Source of the DNA: CAZJHM01 sp964545925
GTDB lineage: Archaea > Iainarchaeota > Iainarchaeia > Iainarchaeales > CAZJHM01
Direction of reading: 5' to 3'
DNA: 39,276 bases
NCBI GenBank assembly: GCA_964545925.1
Contig: CAZJHM010000003.1
Span: forward strand, 1 to 39,276
The notes beneath the pieces were generated by a model. The model saw nothing but the letters and a program-made list of their open reading frames with translations. It searched no databases and had not been told where the DNA came from. Shown here piece by piece: positions 6,959-14,194 of this stretch (within the stretch, counting starts at the first letter, position 1; each line of letters opens with the position of its first letter). The position numbers and the translations under genes were made by a program.

Positions 6959-7848
6959 TTGAAAAGGATTTGGTAATAATTGGCTCGGGCCCAGCAGGAT
7001 ATTCAGCAGGCATATATGCTGTTAGATACAATCTGAAAACCTTGATTATTGGGATGGAAAAACATGGATTAATTGGAGAAATGGAATGGATAGAAAACTA
7101 TCCAGGTTATAGAAAAATAAGCGGAAAAGAATTAATGGAAAAATTCAAAAGTCATTATGAAGATTTGGGTGGAGAATACCTAAAAGCATTTGTAGAACAA
7201 GTAAAAAAAGAAGGAGAATTCATAATAAAAACAAATGAAGGAGAAGAAATTAAAGCAAAGGCAATAATTTTTGCAACTGGAACACAAAGAAAAAAGCTTG
7301 GAATAAAAGGAGAAAAAGAATTATTTGGAAAAGGAATAAGTTATTGTGCAACTTGTGATGGCCCATTTACAAAAGGAAAAAAAGTATTTGTAATCGGAGG
7401 AGGAAATGCAGCCTTAGCCTCAGCCGTACTTTTGAAACAATATACTGAAGATGTGACAATAATGCACAGAAGAAATGAATTCAGAGCAATGCCTTTCTGG
7501 GTTCAAAAAGCAAAAGATGCAAATGTAAAATTTATATTAAATGAAACACCAAAAGAATTTGTTGGAGAAAGAAAATTAGAAAAAATAATTGTAAAAGACA
7601 GAGAATATAAAACAGATTTTGCTTTTATAGAAATAGGACATGAACCCGAAAGCGATTTGTTTGTTAAACTAGGAGGAGAAATAACAGAACACGGATTTAT
7701 AAAAGTAAATGAAAGAATGGAAACAAACTTGAAAAATGTTTATGGAGCAGGAGATTGCACATCTGGAAGAGCAGGATTTGCACAAGTAATTGCAGCAGCA
7801 AGCGAGGGAGCAATTGCTGCTCGTTCAGCATATGAAAACAAAAGGTGA
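6955..7848 (+). CDS. trxB: Thioredoxin reductase (FAD/NADPH-dependent)
   Basis: A 297-residue flavoprotein that reduces thioredoxin-like proteins with NADPH in the cytoplasm. The FAD-binding GSGPAGYSAGIYAVR is at the N-terminus, the redox-active C131-A-T-C134 is in the middle, the NADPH-binding glycine motif is GGGNAALASA, and HRRNEFRA matches the H-R-R-x-x-x-R that binds the NADPH 2'-phosphate. The C-terminal FAD motif YGAGDCTSG is present. I start at the ATG at 6955 (MIEKDLVIIG), which overlaps the Lrp stop and has GGAGAG at 6943-6948; an earlier in-frame ATG at 6925 would lie inside the Lrp gene. The likely partner here is the thioredoxin-like protein at 10728-11033. Confidence 0.94.
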   Translation: MIEKDLVIIGSGPAGYSAGIYAVRYNLKTLIIGMEKHGLIGEMEWIENYPGYRKISGKELMEKFKSHYEDLGGEYLKAFVEQVKKEGEFIIKTNEGEEIKAKAIIFATGTQRKKLGIKGEKELFGKGISYCATCDGPFTKGKKVFVIGGGNAALASAVLLKQYTEDVTIMHRRNEFRAMPFWVQKAKDANVKFILNETPKEFVGERKLEKIIVKDREYKTDFAFIEIGHEPESDLFVKLGGEITEHGFIKVNERMETNLKNVYGAGDCTSGRAGFAQVIAAASEGAIAARSAYENKR

Positions 7849-7852
7849 GAAT

Positions 7853-9079
7853 ATGGAGAATCCAAGAGAAAATTTAGAAAAACAATTGGAAAAAACATTT
7901 GAGTATTTGAAAATAGAGGAAGGAACAAAAAAAATATTAAAGAAACCAAAAAGAATTGTTTCTGTTTCTTTGCCTGTGAGAATGGATAATGGGGAAATAA
8001 AAGTTTTTGAAGGACATAGAGTTATGTACAATGATGCAAAGGGCCCTGCTAAAGGAGGAATAAGATATCACCCAAATGTTTGTGTAGATGAAGTAACTGC
8101 CTTAGCAGGATGGATGATGTTGAAAAATTCTCTTTTAGATTTACCATATGGGGGAGGAAAAGGAGGAATAAAAGTTAATCCAGAGGAATTATCAAAACAA
8201 GAACTTGAAAGATTATCAAGAGCTTATGTAAGAGCTTTGTATGAAGTTTTAGGAGAAGAAAAAGATGTTCCTGCTCCAGATGTTTATACAAATTCTCAGA
8301 TAATGGCTTGGATGTATGATGAATATTCAACAATTGCAAGAAAAGACAGCAAAGCAATGATAACATCAAAACCATTAGAAATAGGAGGAAGCAAAGGAAG
8401 AGAATACTCGACCTCTTTAGGCGGATTATATGTTTTAGAAGAAGCCTTAAAAGAAAAAGGAATTGAGAATCCTACAATTATCATACAAGGTTGTGGAAAT
8501 GTTGGATTAAATGCTGCAAAATTTTTTGAAGAAAAAGGATGGGAAGTTATTTCAATATGTGATTCAAAAACAACATTATACAACAAAGAAGGATTGGATT
8601 TGAAGACTGTTATAGACACAAAAGAAAAATGTGGAAGTTTAAGCCAATGCAAATGCGAAAAAATTGAAAACAACAAACAAATGGAATTGGAAGCAGATGT
8701 TCTAGTCCCAGCAGCAATGGAAAATATGATTAATGAAAAAAATGCAGATAAAATAAAAGTGAAAATAATATTAGAATTAGCAAATGGCCCAGTTACTCCA
8801 GAAGCAGATGAAATATTAAACAAAAAAGGGATAATGATAATACCTGATATTCTTGCTAATTCAGGCGGAGTAGTTGGAAGTTATTTTGAATGGGTGCAAA
8901 ATAGAACAGGAGAATATTGGGAAAAAGAAGATTTAGACAAAAGATTGGAAAAAAGAATGAAAAAAGCATTCAGAGATGTTTTGCAAAAAGCTAAGGAAAA
9001 GAAAACAGATTTAAGGACTGGGGCACAAATTTTAGCAATTGAAAGAATTGCTAAAGCTCAAGAATTAAGAGGAATTTAG
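7853..9079 (+). CDS. gdhA: Glutamate dehydrogenase
   Basis: A 408-residue hexameric-type enzyme that interconverts glutamate with 2-oxoglutarate and ammonia using NAD(P). Substrate-site motifs are MYNDAKGPAKGGIRYHP and LPYGGGKGGI, with the catalytic lysine at K103, and VPAPDVYTNSQIMAWM with the catalytic aspartate. The nucleotide-binding Rossmann motif is IIQGCGNVGLNAA, and ILANSGGVVGSYFEW is the conserved C-terminal segment. The start at 7853 is supported by AGGTGA (7843-7848), which overlaps the trxB stop. A short insertion with three cysteines (CGSLSQCKC) lies in the nucleotide domain and is unusual. Its stop overlaps that of the convergent GNAT gene. It is the last gene of the Lrp-trxB-gdhA operon. 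Confidence 0.95.
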   Translation: MENPRENLEKQLEKTFEYLKIEEGTKKILKKPKRIVSVSLPVRMDNGEIKVFEGHRVMYNDAKGPAKGGIRYHPNVCVDEVTALAGWMMLKNSLLDLPYGGGKGGIKVNPEELSKQELERLSRAYVRALYEVLGEEKDVPAPDVYTNSQIMAWMYDEYSTIARKDSKAMITSKPLEIGGSKGREYSTSLGGLYVLEEALKEKGIENPTIIIQGCGNVGLNAAKFFEEKGWEVISICDSKTTLYNKEGLDLKTVIDTKEKCGSLSQCKCEKIENNKQMELEADVLVPAAMENMINEKNADKIKVKIILELANGPVTPEADEILNKKGIMIIPDILANSGGVVGSYFEWVQNRTGEYWEKEDLDKRLEKRMKKAFRDVLQKAKEKKTDLRTGAQILAIERIAKAQELRGI

Positions 9080-9417
9080 AAATCCATTCTGAAATTATAT
9101 CCTGTTTTGGAAAAACCTAAAGATTCATACCATTTATGTACTCCTTCTCGGGAAAACCTTGAAGAGCAAACAAGTTTGTAACATCCTGATTCGCGAGCTT
9201 GGGAAATAACCTTCTGAACCAAAAGAGTTCCGATTTTCTGCCCGCGAAAAGATTCAGAAACAAATACATCTTCCAGATACCCAACTAACTCTGGGTGCAA
9301 ATCATTTTTCATTAAATAAAGAAAAGCACGAGCAATTTCTTCTCCATCTTTCTGAATAAAAAACTTATAAGCATCAGAGGAAAATTTCTTTGTTTTAATT
9401 TCTGTTTCTAAAGCCAT
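9076..9417 (-). CDS. GNAT family N-acetyltransferase
   Basis: A compact 113-residue acetyltransferase of the GNAT fold, which transfers acetyl from acetyl-CoA to an amine. The acetyl-CoA pyrophosphate-binding loop is RGQKIGTLLV (R-G-x-x-x-G), preceded by YLEDVFVSESF, and the end shows the typical HKWYESLGFSKTGYNFRMDF. The substrate is unknown; the small size resembles stand-alone amino-acid or protein acetyltransferases. The stop overlaps that of glutamate dehydrogenase by a few bases. It is downstream of the dihydrouridine synthase on the same strand with a 65-base spacer. Confidence 0.9.
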   Translation of the reverse strand: MALETEIKTKKFSSDAYKFFIQKDGEEIARAFLYLMKNDLHPELVGYLEDVFVSESFRGQKIGTLLVQKVISQARESGCYKLVCSSRFSREGVHKWYESLGFSKTGYNFRMDF

Positions 9418-9482
9418 AATTATATTTGGGATTTTGGGAATAAAAACATTTGTTTCTTTTCGTTTTTTGCCGAAAGTGAGAA

Positions 9483-10358
9483 TTAGACAGAAAGAAGATT
9501 TTGAATTTCATTAATGTTTTGGGCAGAGGAAAGGCGAGAGCGAAGAGATTTACTTCCTTTCTCTCCTTTCGTAAAAAAGAGAGCTTGTTGTCTAATTTGA
9601 AGAAAATCTTTTTTAGGGGAAAAAGAGAGATATTCAGAAAAAAGTTCTCTTTTAGTTTTTTTATGAAATTCTTTTTTAGCCCAAAAAGAATAAAACTCAG
9701 AGAAAATCTGAGGATTACCAATTGCAGCTCTACCTATCATAAGCCCAGAGCATTTATCCAAAAAAGAAATCTGAGAAACAGAAGTAATATCTCCATTTCC
9801 TATAACTGGAATTTCCAAAGAAGAAGAAAGTTTAGAAACAGAATACCAATCTGCTTTACCAGAATAACCTTGAGTGCAAAGTCTGCCATGAAGAGTTAAA
9901 AGAGAAACTCCACAATCTTCTAAAATCTTAGCAACTTTCAAATAATTTGCTTTGGAATATCCCAAACGAATTTTAGCACTGATAGGAAGAGAACAATCAG
10001 TTATTTTCTCAAAAATGCAAGAAAGGCGAGAAGGGGATTTAAGAAGAGAACAACCTGCAGAAAAGGAAAGTGTGCGGGGAGAAGGACAACCTAAATTTAT
10101 GTCTATTCCAGAGCAGTCAAGCAGAGAAATTGCATCACGAAAAGGAGATTTTGTGTTTCCAAACAACTGAACAATATCAAGCCCTTTTTTAGAAGGGACA
10201 GGCAAACCACGGACAATTGCATCTGCGGAAATCATTTCAGAAAAAGTGAAAGAAGCAGAATATTTCTCACACAAAAGACGAAAAGGAACATCTGTAACTC
10301 CTAGCATAGGAGCTAAAACAAAAGGGTTGTTCTTCAAAAGTTTCTTGTAATCCAACAT
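9483..10358 (-). CDS. dus: tRNA-dihydrouridine synthase
   Basis: A 291-residue flavin enzyme that reduces uridine to dihydrouridine in the tRNA D-loop. The barrel motifs are in order: APMLGVTDVPFRLLC, QLFGN, DINLGCPSPRT (with the catalytic cysteine), LHGRLCTQGYSGKADW, VIGNGDI and MIGRAAIGNP for FMN binding. A small helical C-terminal domain follows. The length is near that of other archaeal Dus enzymes. A TATA-like GCATAAAAAC on the minus strand around 10378-10388 lies 26 bases before the ATG, which suggests a leaderless transcript and a promoter separate from the upstream thioredoxin-like gene. Confidence 0.94.
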   Translation of the reverse strand: MLDYKKLLKNNPFVLAPMLGVTDVPFRLLCEKYSASFTFSEMISADAIVRGLPVPSKKGLDIVQLFGNTKSPFRDAISLLDCSGIDINLGCPSPRTLSFSAGCSLLKSPSRLSCIFEKITDCSLPISAKIRLGYSKANYLKVAKILEDCGVSLLTLHGRLCTQGYSGKADWYSVSKLSSSLEIPVIGNGDITSVSQISFLDKCSGLMIGRAAIGNPQIFSEFYSFWAKKEFHKKTKRELFSEYLSFSPKKDFLQIRQQALFFTKGEKGSKSLRSRLSSAQNINEIQNLLSV

Positions 10359-10397
10359 AGAAAAAAAAGAGAAAAATAGTTTTTATGCATATGGAAA

Positions 10398-10439
10398 GAG
10401 CAAAGACAAATAAAAAGAGAGCAAAGACAAATAAAAAAA
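10398..10439 (+). repeat. Tandem direct repeat, two 21-base units
   Basis: Two nearly identical adjacent copies beginning GAGCAAAGACAAATAAAAA, at 10398-10418 and 10419-10439. The 21-base period keeps the plus-strand frame open and would encode a repeated R-A-K-T-N-K-K. It may be slippage in an A-rich spacer. Confidence 0.8.
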
Positions 10440-10475
10440 GAACATACCTAAGAGACTTAGACAATAAAAACAAAA

Positions 10476-10496
10476 GTAGTTTGGAAACCAAACTGC
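10476..10496. other. Nine-pair hairpin
   Basis: GTAGTTTGG, loop AAA, CCAAACTGC: nine pairs including one G-U, in the spacer upstream of dus. No T-run follows on either strand within a few bases, so it is not a classical terminator. Its role is unknown. Confidence 0.6.
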
Positions 10497-10546
10497 AAAA
10501 ATACATATACTCCTTTTTCCTCGTTTGTTTAATGATAGGAAAATTA

Positions 10547-10625
10547 AGGTAAAGGAGATGTGCAGGAGCCACATTCACCCAGGCCGGGTTTGTGACTTAC
10601 TGGCTCCTTCCCGCATCTTTTACCT
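10547..10625. ncRNA. GC-rich 79-base hairpin, candidate structured RNA or repeat element
   Basis: A near-continuous stem-loop of about 50% G+C in a much more AT-rich context. Arms pair as AGGTAAA (10547-10553) with TTTACCT (10619-10625), AGATG (10556-10560) with CATCT (10614-10618), AGGAGCCA (10564-10571) with TGGCTCCT (10601-10608), and ACCC (10577-10580) with GGGT (10586-10589): 24 pairs in all. An assembly gap begins three bases after it, as happens at repeats or hard structures. On the minus strand an ACA triplet (10561-10559) lies 15 bases from the upper stem, as in archaeal H/ACA guide RNAs, but no kink-turn is visible. Strand and function are undecided. Confidence 0.5.
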
Positions 10626-10627
10626 TT

Positions 10628-10727
10628 NNNNNNNNNNNNNNNNNNNNNNNNNNNNNNNNNNNNNNNNNNNNNNNNNNNNNNNNNNNNNNNNNNNNNNNNN
10701 NNNNNNNNNNNNNNNNNNNNNNNNNNN
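10628..10727. other. Assembly gap, 100 N
   Basis: Exactly 100 N between the GC-rich hairpin and the 3' end of the thioredoxin-like gene. The true length is unknown, and the hairpin beside it may have caused the break. Confidence 0.95.
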
Positions 10728-11033
10728 AAATTCAGATTTGATTTCAGAAAAAGGCACAACTTCAACAGCAAATCTTTTGTATTCTTTTCCTTCTTTGAAA
10801 AATAAGAGAGTGGGAGAAAAAATCTTTCTTTCTTTGATTATTTCTTTATTAGATAATTCAGAGAAATTAACACGAAGAAAAGAAACAGATGGATAATTTT
10901 CAGAACCCGAAAGAAAAAGAGGAAAAAGTTTGCGACATTCAACACAAGTAGAAGAATAAAATCCAACAACTGTAAATTTATTTTGGGCTAAATTTTCTTC
11001 AAACTCTTTTAAATTTTTTATTTCTTTTAACAT
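10728..11033 (-). CDS. Thioredoxin-like protein (C-terminus in gap)
   Basis: The first 102 residues of a thioredoxin-fold protein. The active site is STCVECRKLFP, a C-V-E-C redox pair in place of the usual C-G-P-C, and the cis-proline segment is FSPTLLFFKEGKEYKRF. Members reduce disulfides in cytoplasmic proteins and are recycled by thioredoxin reductase, which is encoded at 6955-7848. The last strand and helix fall in or just beyond the gap; at most 20-30 residues should be missing. SerRS is immediately upstream on the same strand with a 20-base spacer that contains GAGGTG before the ATG, so the two are probably cotranscribed. Confidence 0.85.
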
Positions 11034-11053
11034 ATTTGCACCTCTTTAAAAAA

Positions 11054-12316
11054 TTATTTGGGAAAAATTTCTGATTTACCAAAATAAGGAACAAGTGATT
11101 TTGGTATAACTATTTTTTCACCATCAAATTTATTCTCAAAAAAAACACGGAAAAAGCGAGTAATTGAAACCATTGTATTATTCAAAGTATGAACATATTC
11201 TTTTTCTTCACCAGAGCGATATTTGATATTCGCTCTACGGGCTTGGAAATCTTTTACATTAGAGGCGCTCATTAATTCTATATAAGTGTTTTCACGGGGG
11301 GAATATCCCTCTATATCATAAGTTATTGAGGATGTAAATCCAGTATCCGAAGAACAAAGTTTAATCACACGATATGGAATTTCAAGTTTCTGCAATAACT
11401 CCTCTGAATTGAAAAGCATTTCGCGAAGAAAAACAGAAGAATCAGAAGGTTTGCAAAAAACAACCTGCTCAACTTTATCAAATTGATGAACACGGAAAAA
11501 CCCTGATTCATCTAAACCATGTTTGCCAACTTCTTTGCGGAAGCATTGGGATAAACCAGCATATTTGATTGGAAGTTCTTGAATAGAAAAAATCTCATCA
11601 GAATGCATTGCGACAAGTGGATGTTCAGAAGTTCCAATTAAAAAAGAATCCTCAGAAACAGGATACATCACATTTTCAAAATCATCTAAAGAAACAACTT
11701 TTTGATAATACTCTTTGCGAAGCATAAATGGAGGAATTAAAGGAATATAACCACGAGAAGAAAGAATATCTAAGGCAAATCTTTGCAAAGCTAAAGAAAG
11801 AAAAACCAAATCCCCTTTGTAGAAATAAAATCCTGCTCCTGAAATCTTTACTGCTCTTTTGAAATCAGCTAAATTAAAAGACTCAGCAATTTCCATATGA
11901 TGTGGAATTTCACGAGAAACAGGTTTTCCCCATTCGTGCATAACTTGGTTGTCTTCAGCAGTTTTGCCTGTATGAACTTCAGAATCCAAAAGATTTGGAA
12001 ATTTCAATAAAAGAGAATCAATTTCAGTTCGTAAGGCAGAAACATCTAATTCAATATCTTTTCTTCTTTCTGTTATTTGCTTAGCTTTCTCAAAAAGTTC
12101 ATCTGAATTTTTATTTTCTTTCTTAAAATCAGCAATTTGTTTTGAAACAAGATTTTTTTCATGCCTTAAATTATCTAATTCTTTTGTTTTTTCTCTCCAT
12201 AATCTGTCTTTTTCAGAAACTTCTTCAGCAAAAGGCACAAGTTCTAGCATATTTCTTTTTTTAAGATTGTTCTTGATTATAGACAAATCATTCCTAAAAA
12301 GATTAATATCTAACAT
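11054..12316 (-). CDS. serS: Seryl-tRNA synthetase
   Basis: Charges tRNA-Ser with serine. About 420 residues: an N-terminal coiled-coil arm (roughly 28-105) that grips the tRNA, then a class II catalytic core. Motif 2 is AGLSQCFRKEVGKHG followed by GFFRVHQFDKVEQ. The serine/ATP region reads SASNVKDFQARRANIKY. Motif 3 (LNNTMVSITRFFRVFFENKF) departs from the usual LNGSGLAVGRTLVAILEN but keeps the arginine and E-N. I use the ATG at 12316 (MLDINLFRNDLS), matching the family N-terminus, instead of one six codons earlier. A TATA-like TATTTAATATC lies about 27 bases upstream. It is divergent from the basic protein gene at 12367. Confidence 0.94.
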   Translation of the reverse strand: MLDINLFRNDLSIIKNNLKKRNMLELVPFAEEVSEKDRLWREKTKELDNLRHEKNLVSKQIADFKKENKNSDELFEKAKQITERRKDIELDVSALRTEIDSLLLKFPNLLDSEVHTGKTAEDNQVMHEWGKPVSREIPHHMEIAESFNLADFKRAVKISGAGFYFYKGDLVFLSLALQRFALDILSSRGYIPLIPPFMLRKEYYQKVVSLDDFENVMYPVSEDSFLIGTSEHPLVAMHSDEIFSIQELPIKYAGLSQCFRKEVGKHGLDESGFFRVHQFDKVEQVVFCKPSDSSVFLREMLFNSEELLQKLEIPYRVIKLCSSDTGFTSSITYDIEGYSPRENTYIELMSASNVKDFQARRANIKYRSGEEKEYVHTLNNTMVSITRFFRVFFENKFDGEKIVIPKSLVPYFGKSEIFPK

Positions 12317-12366
12317 ATTATAAAAAAGAGACAAAAGATATTAAATACCTGCTTTCTAAAAATAGT

Positions 12367-12732
12367 ATGCGAAATATGTATCACAAAGCTATGAGAATAA
12401 CAAAAGTAAATATAGGTAAAAAGCCATTAAAAAAAGGAATTGGAGCTCCAACTCCAACAGTCGGAAAAATAGAAAAATTCAGTTTGAAAATAGGGGGAAA
12501 AACAATAACTATGACTAGCAACCCTTTTTATCCAAATAAAAGATATATGCGAACTTATGAAAATAACAAATGGAGACCAGCAAACGAAAAAGAAATAATA
12601 GCAATTTTGAAAATGAGACAAAAAAACAATAAATGGAAAATGCTTTACTCTAACCAAGAAATAAGTGATATTATCAATAACACCAGAGAATGGAGAAAAA
12701 TATTGAATAAAAAAAATCAATCCTTGCTATAA
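12367..12732 (+). CDS. Basic hypothetical protein, 121 residues
   Basis: Not recognised. It is strongly basic and soluble, with no membrane segment or signal peptide. It has a glycine/proline-rich stretch (KKGIGAPTPTVGKIEKF), an aromatic middle part (NPFYPNKRYMRTYENNKW) and a predicted helical C-terminus (SNQEISDIINNTREWRKIL). The charge would suit nucleic-acid binding, but no motif supports that. A TATA-like GATATTAAATACC at 12338-12350 lies about 24 bases before the first ATG, supporting a leaderless start at 12367. ATGs at 12376 and 12391 are alternatives. It is divergent from serS and 37 bases upstream of lemA. Confidence 0.65.
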   Translation: MRNMYHKAMRITKVNIGKKPLKKGIGAPTPTVGKIEKFSLKIGGKTITMTSNPFYPNKRYMRTYENNKWRPANEKEIIAILKMRQKNNKWKMLYSNQEISDIINNTREWRKILNKKNQSLL

Positions 12733-12769
12733 AGAAAGGTTAATAAATAAATCCAACTATTATTAAATT

Positions 12770-13327
12770 ATGATAACAACAATCATTCTAGGAATTATTG
12801 GGCTTGTAGTAATTCTAACTATATTCTACTACAACAAATTTGTCACTCTGAAAAAAAGAGTTGAAAATGCTTGGGCACAAATAGATGTTCAACTAAAAAG
12901 AAGAGCAGATTTAATTCCAAACTTAGTGAATTCTGTAAAAGGATATGCAAAGTTTGAGAAAAAAGTTTTAACCGAAGTGACAAAAGCAAGAACAGAAATT
13001 CTCTCAGCAAGAACTCCAATGAAAAAGGCAGAAGCAAATAACAAATTAGAAGGAGCATTAAAGACAATTTTTGCTGTTGCAGAAGCATACCCTAGTTTGA
13101 AATCAAATGAAAATTTCAAGCAATTACAGGAAGAGCTTTCATCAACAGAAAACAAAGTTGCTTATGCAAGACAATTCTATAACGACATAGTAACTACATA
13201 CAACACACAAATAGTAGTATTCCCAGGAATGTTATTTGCAGGGATACTAAACATGAAAGAAAAAGAATTGTTCCAAACAAGTAATGAAGAGAGAAAAAAT
13301 GTAAAAGTAGATTTCTCAGATTTGTAA
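12770..13327 (+). CDS. lemA: LemA family protein
   Basis: A 185-residue LemA protein. An N-terminal membrane segment (about 3-22) is followed by the family hallmark: YNKFVTLKKRVENAWAQIDV, then QLKRRADLIPNLVNSVKGYA. The rest is an extended helical bundle. Function is poorly defined; LemA is often encoded next to HtpX-type membrane proteases, as here, where HtpX begins within ten bases of its stop. A TATA-like stretch near 12740-12752 precedes it. The pairing suggests a role in membrane protein quality control. Confidence 0.94.
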   Translation: MITTIILGIIGLVVILTIFYYNKFVTLKKRVENAWAQIDVQLKRRADLIPNLVNSVKGYAKFEKKVLTEVTKARTEILSARTPMKKAEANNKLEGALKTIFAVAEAYPSLKSNENFKQLQEELSSTENKVAYARQFYNDIVTTYNTQIVVFPGMLFAGILNMKEKELFQTSNEERKNVKVDFSDL

Positions 13328-13336
13328 GTGTCTAAA

Positions 13337-14094
13337 ATGAATTTCTATACCCAAATAGAGGATAACAAAAGGAAAACTTTTTTTCTTTTTTTGATTTATT
13401 TATTATTATTCGGACTTCTTTCGTATTTTATTTATGCCTTCTATGATGCAAGCATAGCAATTATAGTCGGAGTCTTAGCAATTATCTATGCTTTAATCTC
13501 TTGGTTTTTTGCAACAAAAATAGTATTGGCTGTAAATAATGCAATACCCGCCGACAGAGAAAAACACAAACAATTCTATAATATAACTGAAGAAATGTGT
13601 TTAGCATCTGGAATGAAAATGCCTAAGCTTTACATAATAAGAAGCAGTTCAATAAATGCTTGTGCAACAGGAAGAAACCAAGAAGAAGGAATAGTATGTG
13701 TAACAACAGGAGCTTTGGAAAAATTAAATAGAAATGAACTACAAGGTGTAATTGCACATGAACTAAGTCACATACAAAACAATGACATATTAATAGATAC
13801 TGTTGCTGCAGTTTTAACAGGAATGTTAATAATCATAAGTGATATTTTCCTAAGAAATATGTTTTATGGAAACAATAACAACAAAGGCGGAATAGTAATT
13901 ATCATAGGACTTATTTTTGCAATACTGACTCCAATAGTTGCAAGATTAATAAAACTAGCAATTTCAAGAAAAAGGGAGTTCTTAGCAGATGCAAGTGCCG
14001 CAAAAATAACAAGATACCCAGATGGATTAGCAAGTGCTTTGGAAAAAATAAAAAAAGAACATATTCCAATGCAAATATCTAAGGCAACAGCACA
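13337..14094 (+). CDS. htpX: HtpX-like M48 membrane metalloprotease (C-terminus in gap)
   Basis: A zinc metalloprotease of the membrane that degrades misfolded membrane proteins. Two membrane segments (about 14-58) precede the catalytic domain. The zinc site is H141-E-L-S-H145 and the third ligand is E214 in KREFLADASA, numbered from the ATG at 13337. Two further hydrophobic segments lie between them (VAAVLTGMLIIISDIFL and IVIIIGLIFAILTPIVA). A GTG at 13328 could also start the gene, directly after the lemA stop; I prefer the ATG because it avoids three extra residues. About 252 residues are visible, and the last 40-50 (including the usual 'HP--ERI') fall in the gap. Confidence 0.92.
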
Positions 14095-14194
14095 NNNNNN
14101 NNNNNNNNNNNNNNNNNNNNNNNNNNNNNNNNNNNNNNNNNNNNNNNNNNNNNNNNNNNNNNNNNNNNNNNNNNNNNNNNNNNNNNNNNNNNNN
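14095..14194. other. Assembly gap, 100 N, between htpX and the surface protein gene
   Basis: Exactly 100 N. It must hold the end of htpX and the start of the next gene with its signal peptide, which together need well over 200 bases, so the true gap is larger. Confidence 0.95.

Larger units (their letters stand above)
10359..10546. other. Intergenic region holding a short tandem repeat and a hairpin
   Basis: About 190 bases between dus and the GC-rich hairpin. It contains the dus promoter, a two-copy 21-base repeat, and a nine-pair hairpin at 10476-10496. An open frame on the plus strand runs from ATG 10385 or 10391 to TAA 10550-10552 (53-55 residues) through the repeat, giving a lysine-rich start and a hydrophobic stretch YIYSFFLVCLMIG. 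It has no ribosome-binding site or TATA box of its own and overlaps the dus promoter, so I do not call it a gene. Confidence 0.5.

Noticed and set aside
9395..9721. Minus-strand frame of 108 codons across the GNAT-dus spacer
   Set aside because: It is in another frame of dus, which has full family motifs, and reads as low-complexity K/F/L sequence.
10385..10552. Plus-strand frame of about 54 codons through the 21-base repeat
   Set aside because: No TATA box or ribosome-binding site, it overlaps the dus promoter, and it is made largely of A-rich repeat; probably chance.
10547..10625. Possible SRP RNA fragment (CCAGGCCGGG resembles part of the S domain)
   Set aside because: The GGAAG...AGCAGC portion that should follow is absent, and the Alu-domain UGUAA is not found.
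10525..10627. Plus-strand frame entering the GC-rich hairpin (MCRSHIHPGRVCDLL...)
   Set aside because: It coincides with a palindrome and runs into N; the base-paired structure explains the sequence better than coding does.
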